Shown one piece after another: positions 48,353 to 51,389 of a DNA stretch of 51,389 nt. Location of the stretch: the NCBI GenBank assembly GCA_964529795.1, contig CAZGXM010000010.1, forward strand, positions 1 to 51,389, written 5' to 3'. Made by a program: the position numbers and the translations under genes. Positions within the stretch are counted from its first letter, which is position 1. Every line of letters starts with the position of its first letter. The notes under the pieces are model-generated. The model did not search any database. It was given only the letters and a program-made list of their open reading frames with translations, and had not been told where the DNA came from. This DNA comes from CAZGXM01 sp964529795 (lineage in GTDB: Bacteria; Bacillota; JADQBR01).

Positions 48353-50176
48353 GTGGCCCGGTATGTACCGGAACATATAATAGAAGAAATAAGAAGCAAT
48401 GTTGATATGGTTTCGGTTATCAGGAATTATGTATCCCTGAACCGGCGAGGGCGAAACTACGTTGGGCTTTGTCCCTTCCACAGCGAAGACACTCCGTCCT
48501 TTACAATCAGTCCGGAAAAGCAGATGTGGCACTGCTTCGGCTGTGGTGAGGGCGGCAATGTCTATACATTTTTGATGAAACACCAGAATATTACCTTCCC
48601 CGAAGCGGTGGCCCGGCTGGCCAAGGAGGCCGGGATCACCATACCGGAGGAGGAGGCAGACCCCGAGGAAACCCGTCGCTACAACCTGCGGCAGCGGTTG
48701 TATGAGATAAACCGCGCCGCGGCACGCTGGTTTTATCGCTGCTTGCGGGATTTACCCGAAGCGGAAGGGGCGAGAAAATACCTGGCCCAGAGGGGCTTGA
48801 ACAGAAAAATTCAGGATTCTTTTGGCCTGGGATTTGCGCCGGACAGCTGGGACGACCTGCTCAATCACCTGCTAAGCCAGGGTTTTGCTGTCGAGGACAT
48901 CTTTCAGGCGGGCCTTGTGTCGGTAAAAAAAGAACAAAACGGCTACTATGACCGGTTCCGCGGCAGGATCATCTTTCCCATTCTGGACGTCCAGGGCCGG
49001 GTGGTGGCCTTTGGCGGGCGCATTCTCGGCAAGGGTGAACCCAAGTACCTGAACTCACCGGAAACCCCGGTTTTTCAAAAAAGCCGCACCCTGTACGGCC
49101 TGAACCGGGCAGGGAAGACCATCCGCAGTGAAGACCGGGTGGTGGTCGTGGAAGGCTACATGGATGTGATTGCAGCCCACCAGTTTGGCGTGACCAATAC
49201 GGTGGCGTCGCTGGGGACAGCATTTACCCGTGAGCAGGGGCGGTTATTAATGCGCTTCAGCAAGAATATTTCCATTGCCTACGATTCCGACACTGCCGGC
49301 GCCAAGGCTACCCTGAGGGGACTGGACATTTTGCATTCCCTGGGCGCGAGAGTGCAGGTGGGGCAGCTGCCCGAAGGCATGGACCCCGATGATTACCTGC
49401 GCCGGAAAGGTTATGTGGCTTTTCAAAAACTGGTTTCCCAGGATGCATTGACTTTAATCGAGTATAAGTTGGCCCTGGCATCCGCGGAGTATAACCCGGA
49501 AACCATTGACGGCAAGGTGGCCATAGTCAATTTTGTTATTCCTGATTTGGCACGGTTAAAAAGTGCGGTGGAACGGGAAGAATATATTCGATTGATTGCC
49601 GAAAAACTGGGACTGAGCCAGGAGTCAATTAAGTTAGAACTTCAAATATATCAAAGAAATAGCGAAAAATCAAGAGTAAAAAAGGATAAAATAGGTAAAA
49701 ATAGGCATAATGACAGTGGTATGCAGCAAAGCGCGGAATCACTGCGTGCCGGAATGGAAAGACAGCTTTTGCAGCACATCCTGCTGGAACCTCGCCAGGT
49801 GGATATAGTTCAGAAAGTAATGCCGCTGGAAGCCCTGTCTGACGAAGGTGTCAGGGAAGTATTGCAATTACTGTTGAAGGAAAATTCTCTTGCAGGCGTT
49901 GAGCCGGCAGCATTGATGGATAAATTGAGTGAGGCGGGGCAAAAAACCCTTTCTCACGTGATGGTCAGCGACGAAAACCGCCTGGATAAATTTGAACACC
50001 TGCTGGAAAAGTTATATTTATTTCAGGTGGACCGCCAGTTGGCAGAGCTGGAAAGCAATTTGCTACAACTGGAAAAGGACGGCGATTTTACAGATATTCA
50101 AAAATTCCTAGTAAAGAGCTTTGTTTTATGGCAGGAAAATGACTTTTTAAGAAGAATTAATATCAAACGGCACTAA
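48353..50176 (+). CDS. dnaG: DNA primase
   Basis: DnaG makes RNA primers for replication. A CHC2 zinc finger (GLCPFHSEDTPSF, then WHCFGCGEGGN) is followed by the RNA-polymerase core, the TOPRIM domain (VVVVEGYMDVIAAH, YDSDTAGAKA) and a C-terminal helicase-binding domain. At 607 aa it is typical. The GTG start at 48353 has GTGGTGA upstream. It precedes sigA by 20 bases. Confidence 0.97.
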   Translation: MARYVPEHIIEEIRSNVDMVSVIRNYVSLNRRGRNYVGLCPFHSEDTPSFTISPEKQMWHCFGCGEGGNVYTFLMKHQNITFPEAVARLAKEAGITIPEEEADPEETRRYNLRQRLYEINRAAARWFYRCLRDLPEAEGARKYLAQRGLNRKIQDSFGLGFAPDSWDDLLNHLLSQGFAVEDIFQAGLVSVKKEQNGYYDRFRGRIIFPILDVQGRVVAFGGRILGKGEPKYLNSPETPVFQKSRTLYGLNRAGKTIRSEDRVVVVEGYMDVIAAHQFGVTNTVASLGTAFTREQGRLLMRFSKNISIAYDSDTAGAKATLRGLDILHSLGARVQVGQLPEGMDPDDYLRRKGYVAFQKLVSQDALTLIEYKLALASAEYNPETIDGKVAIVNFVIPDLARLKSAVEREEYIRLIAEKLGLSQESIKLELQIYQRNSEKSRVKKDKIGKNRHNDSGMQQSAESLRAGMERQLLQHILLEPRQVDIVQKVMPLEALSDEGVREVLQLLLKENSLAGVEPAALMDKLSEAGQKTLSHVMVSDENRLDKFEHLLEKLYLFQVDRQLAELESNLLQLEKDGDFTDIQKFLVKSFVLWQENDFLRRINIKRH

Positions 50177-50196
50177 CCCGGAAGGGGGGAAGAGAG

Positions 50197-51279
50197 ATGA
50201 AAGAAGAGCTGCTGAAAAACGAAAATGTACTAAAACTCGTCGAACAGGGAAAGAAACGCGGTATCCTGACCTATAAGGAAATCATGGATACCCTTGAAGG
50301 GATTGAACTTACCCCCAAGCAGATAGATGAATTGTACGAGTATCTGAACAGGCAGGGTATCGAGGTGCTGCCGGAAGAGAGCATGGAACCGGCGGAAAAA
50401 GATGATGAAGGCAATGACGCCGGCCTTGATCTCTCTGTTCCCGAAGGCGTGGGTATTGATGACCCGGTGCGCATGTACCTGAAAGAAATTGGCCGGGTAC
50501 CCTTACTGACAGCTGAAGAGGAAGTGATGCTGGCCAAGCGGATGGAAGAGGGAGATGAAGAAGCCAAGCGCCAGCTTGCCGAGGCCAACCTCAGGTTGGT
50601 GGTCAGCATTGCCAAGAGATATGTGGGCCGGGGGATGCTGTTTTTGGACCTTATTCAGGAAGGTAACCTGGGCTTGATTAAAGCCGTGGAAAAGTTTGAC
50701 TACCGCAAAGGCTATAAATTCAGCACTTATGCCACCTGGTGGATACGCCAGGCCATTACCAGGGCCATCGCCGACCAGGCGAGGACTATCCGTATCCCGG
50801 TGCATATGGTAGAAACCATCAACAAGCTTATCAGGATTAGCAGGCAGCTGCTTCAGGAGTACGGTCGCGAACCTACTCCCGAGGAGATTGCCGAAGAGAT
50901 GGATATTTCCGTGGAGCGGGTACGGGAAATCATGAAAATTGCCCAGGAGCCTGTCTCCCTGGAAACACCCATCGGCGAGGAAGAAGATAGCCACTTGGGG
51001 GATTTTATTCAGGACGAGGACGCGCCGGCACCGGCAGAAAAGGCTTCCTTCATGCTGCTCAAGGAGCAGTTGGAGGAAGTGCTGGACACTCTTACCGAGC
51101 GCGAGGAGAAGGTACTGCGCCTGCGCTTTGGCCTGGATGACGGCCGCTCCCGCACGCTGGAGGAAGTGGGCAGGGAGTTCAATGTCACCAGGGAGCGCAT
51201 TCGCCAGATTGAAGCCAAGGCGCTGCGTAAACTGCGCCATCCCAGCCGCAGTAAAAAATTAAAGGATTATTTGGAATAA
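50197..51279 (+). CDS. sigA: Primary sigma factor SigA (RpoD)
   Basis: This is the housekeeping sigma factor that recognises the TTGACA/TATAAT promoters seen in the window. A reduced region 1.1 (about 1-75) is followed by region 1.2 (DPVRMYLKEIGRVPLL), region 2 (NLRLVVSIAKRYVGRGMLFL, then GYKFSTYATWWIRQAI), region 3 and region 4.2 (RTLEEVGREFNVTRERIRQIE). At 360 aa it is the compact Firmicute form. ATG 50197 follows GGAAGGGGG. No clear terminator is seen before the tRNA promoter. Confidence 0.97.
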   Translation: MKEELLKNENVLKLVEQGKKRGILTYKEIMDTLEGIELTPKQIDELYEYLNRQGIEVLPEESMEPAEKDDEGNDAGLDLSVPEGVGIDDPVRMYLKEIGRVPLLTAEEEVMLAKRMEEGDEEAKRQLAEANLRLVVSIAKRYVGRGMLFLDLIQEGNLGLIKAVEKFDYRKGYKFSTYATWWIRQAITRAIADQARTIRIPVHMVETINKLIRISRQLLQEYGREPTPEEIAEEMDISVERVREIMKIAQEPVSLETPIGEEEDSHLGDFIQDEDAPAPAEKASFMLLKEQLEEVLDTLTEREEKVLRLRFGLDDGRSRTLEEVGREFNVTRERIRQIEAKALRKLRHPSRSKKLKDYLE

Positions 51280-51287
51280 AATCACTG

Positions 51288-51316
51288 TTGACCGACACAT
51301 CCATTTGTTTTATAAT
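51288..51316 (+). promoter_or_regulatory. Sigma-A promoter for the tRNA gene
   Basis: TTGACC (51288-51293) and TATAAT (51311-51316) lie 17 bases apart, 18 bases before the tRNA. It is a near-consensus promoter as expected for a stable RNA. Confidence 0.85.
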
Positions 51317-51334
51317 ATGTTTTGTCATGAGCGC

Positions 51335-51389
51335 TCCCCGATAGCTCAATGGTAGAGCATTCGGCTGTTAACCGAAGGGTTGCTGGTTC
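51335..51389 (+). tRNA. tRNA-Asn (anticodon GTT), 3' end outside the window
   Basis: The acceptor strand TCCCCGA, D-arm GCTC-AATGGTA-GAGC, anticodon arm TTCGG-CTGTTAA-CCGAA with anticodon GTT, and the T-arm start GCTGGTTC are readable. The window ends inside the T-loop. Confidence 0.95.

Noticed and set aside
1..51389. CRISPR arrays, prophage or toxin-antitoxin modules
   Set aside because: No regularly spaced repeats, cas genes, phage structural genes or recognisable toxin-antitoxin pairs were seen on either strand.

Overview
The window looks like chromosome of a spore-forming, Gram-positive, anaerobic Firmicute of the Clostridia, most like the Desulfotomaculum/Peptococcaceae group. That placement is inference. 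It rests on conserved sporulation genes (ytxC, yqfC, yqfD), T-box control of thrS and glyQS, the Bacillus-type orders nfeD-floA-X-yqfC-yqfD-phoH-pgpH-ybeY-dgkA-cdd-era-recO-glyQ-glyS, ccpN-ppsR-ppdK and yqxD-dnaG-sigA, a multiheme c-type cytochrome, and a Tad pilus locus without an outer-membrane secretin. Base composition and codon use look even, apart from an insertion-sequence remnant.

Layout. 1-7.7 kb: a complete monoderm Tad/Flp pilus operon (flp, tadV, tadE, tadG-like, cpaB, tadZ, tadA, tadB, tadC), ending in a DUF192 gene and followed by an orphan HAMP/chemoreceptor-like membrane protein. 9.0-11.2 kb: a ferredoxin with a 40-residue membrane microprotein (minus strand), ytxC and a DUF445 membrane protein. 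11.2-14.9 kb: T-box-regulated thrS, a decayed ISAs1-type insertion sequence, rpsU and yqeY. 15-17.8 kb: nfeD, floA and a proline-rich anchored protein. 17.9-18.6 kb (minus): a pentaheme cytochrome preceded by a cyclic-di-GMP (GEMM-I) riboswitch with a readable terminator/antiterminator. 18.7-32.9 kb: yqfC through glyS. 33-38.3 kb: mobA-mobB, then ccpN-ppsR-ppdK, a module for control of pyruvate/PEP interconversion. 38.4-44.1 kb is the least familiar part: two paralogous beta-propeller/coiled-coil proteins on opposite strands flank a CAP-domain secreted protein, a cysteine-rich protein and an apparent orphan RNA unit. 44.3-46.1 kb: a MetE-like zinc methyltransferase-fold gene and a ypiB-like gene. 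46.3-51.4 kb: dgt, a 38-residue membrane microprotein, yqxD, dnaG, sigA and the start of tRNA-Asn.

How the parts fit. Most genes are housekeeping or sporulation genes in long co-oriented operons with Shine-Dalgarno sites and frequent GTG/TTG starts. The accessory signals worth attention are the second-messenger-controlled cytochrome, the Tad locus with its palindromic upstream site and post-pilin hairpin, an apparent ATT start codon in ppsR, a structured leader before mobA, and the propeller-pair island. Coordinates and motifs were read by eye; no search or folding program was run.
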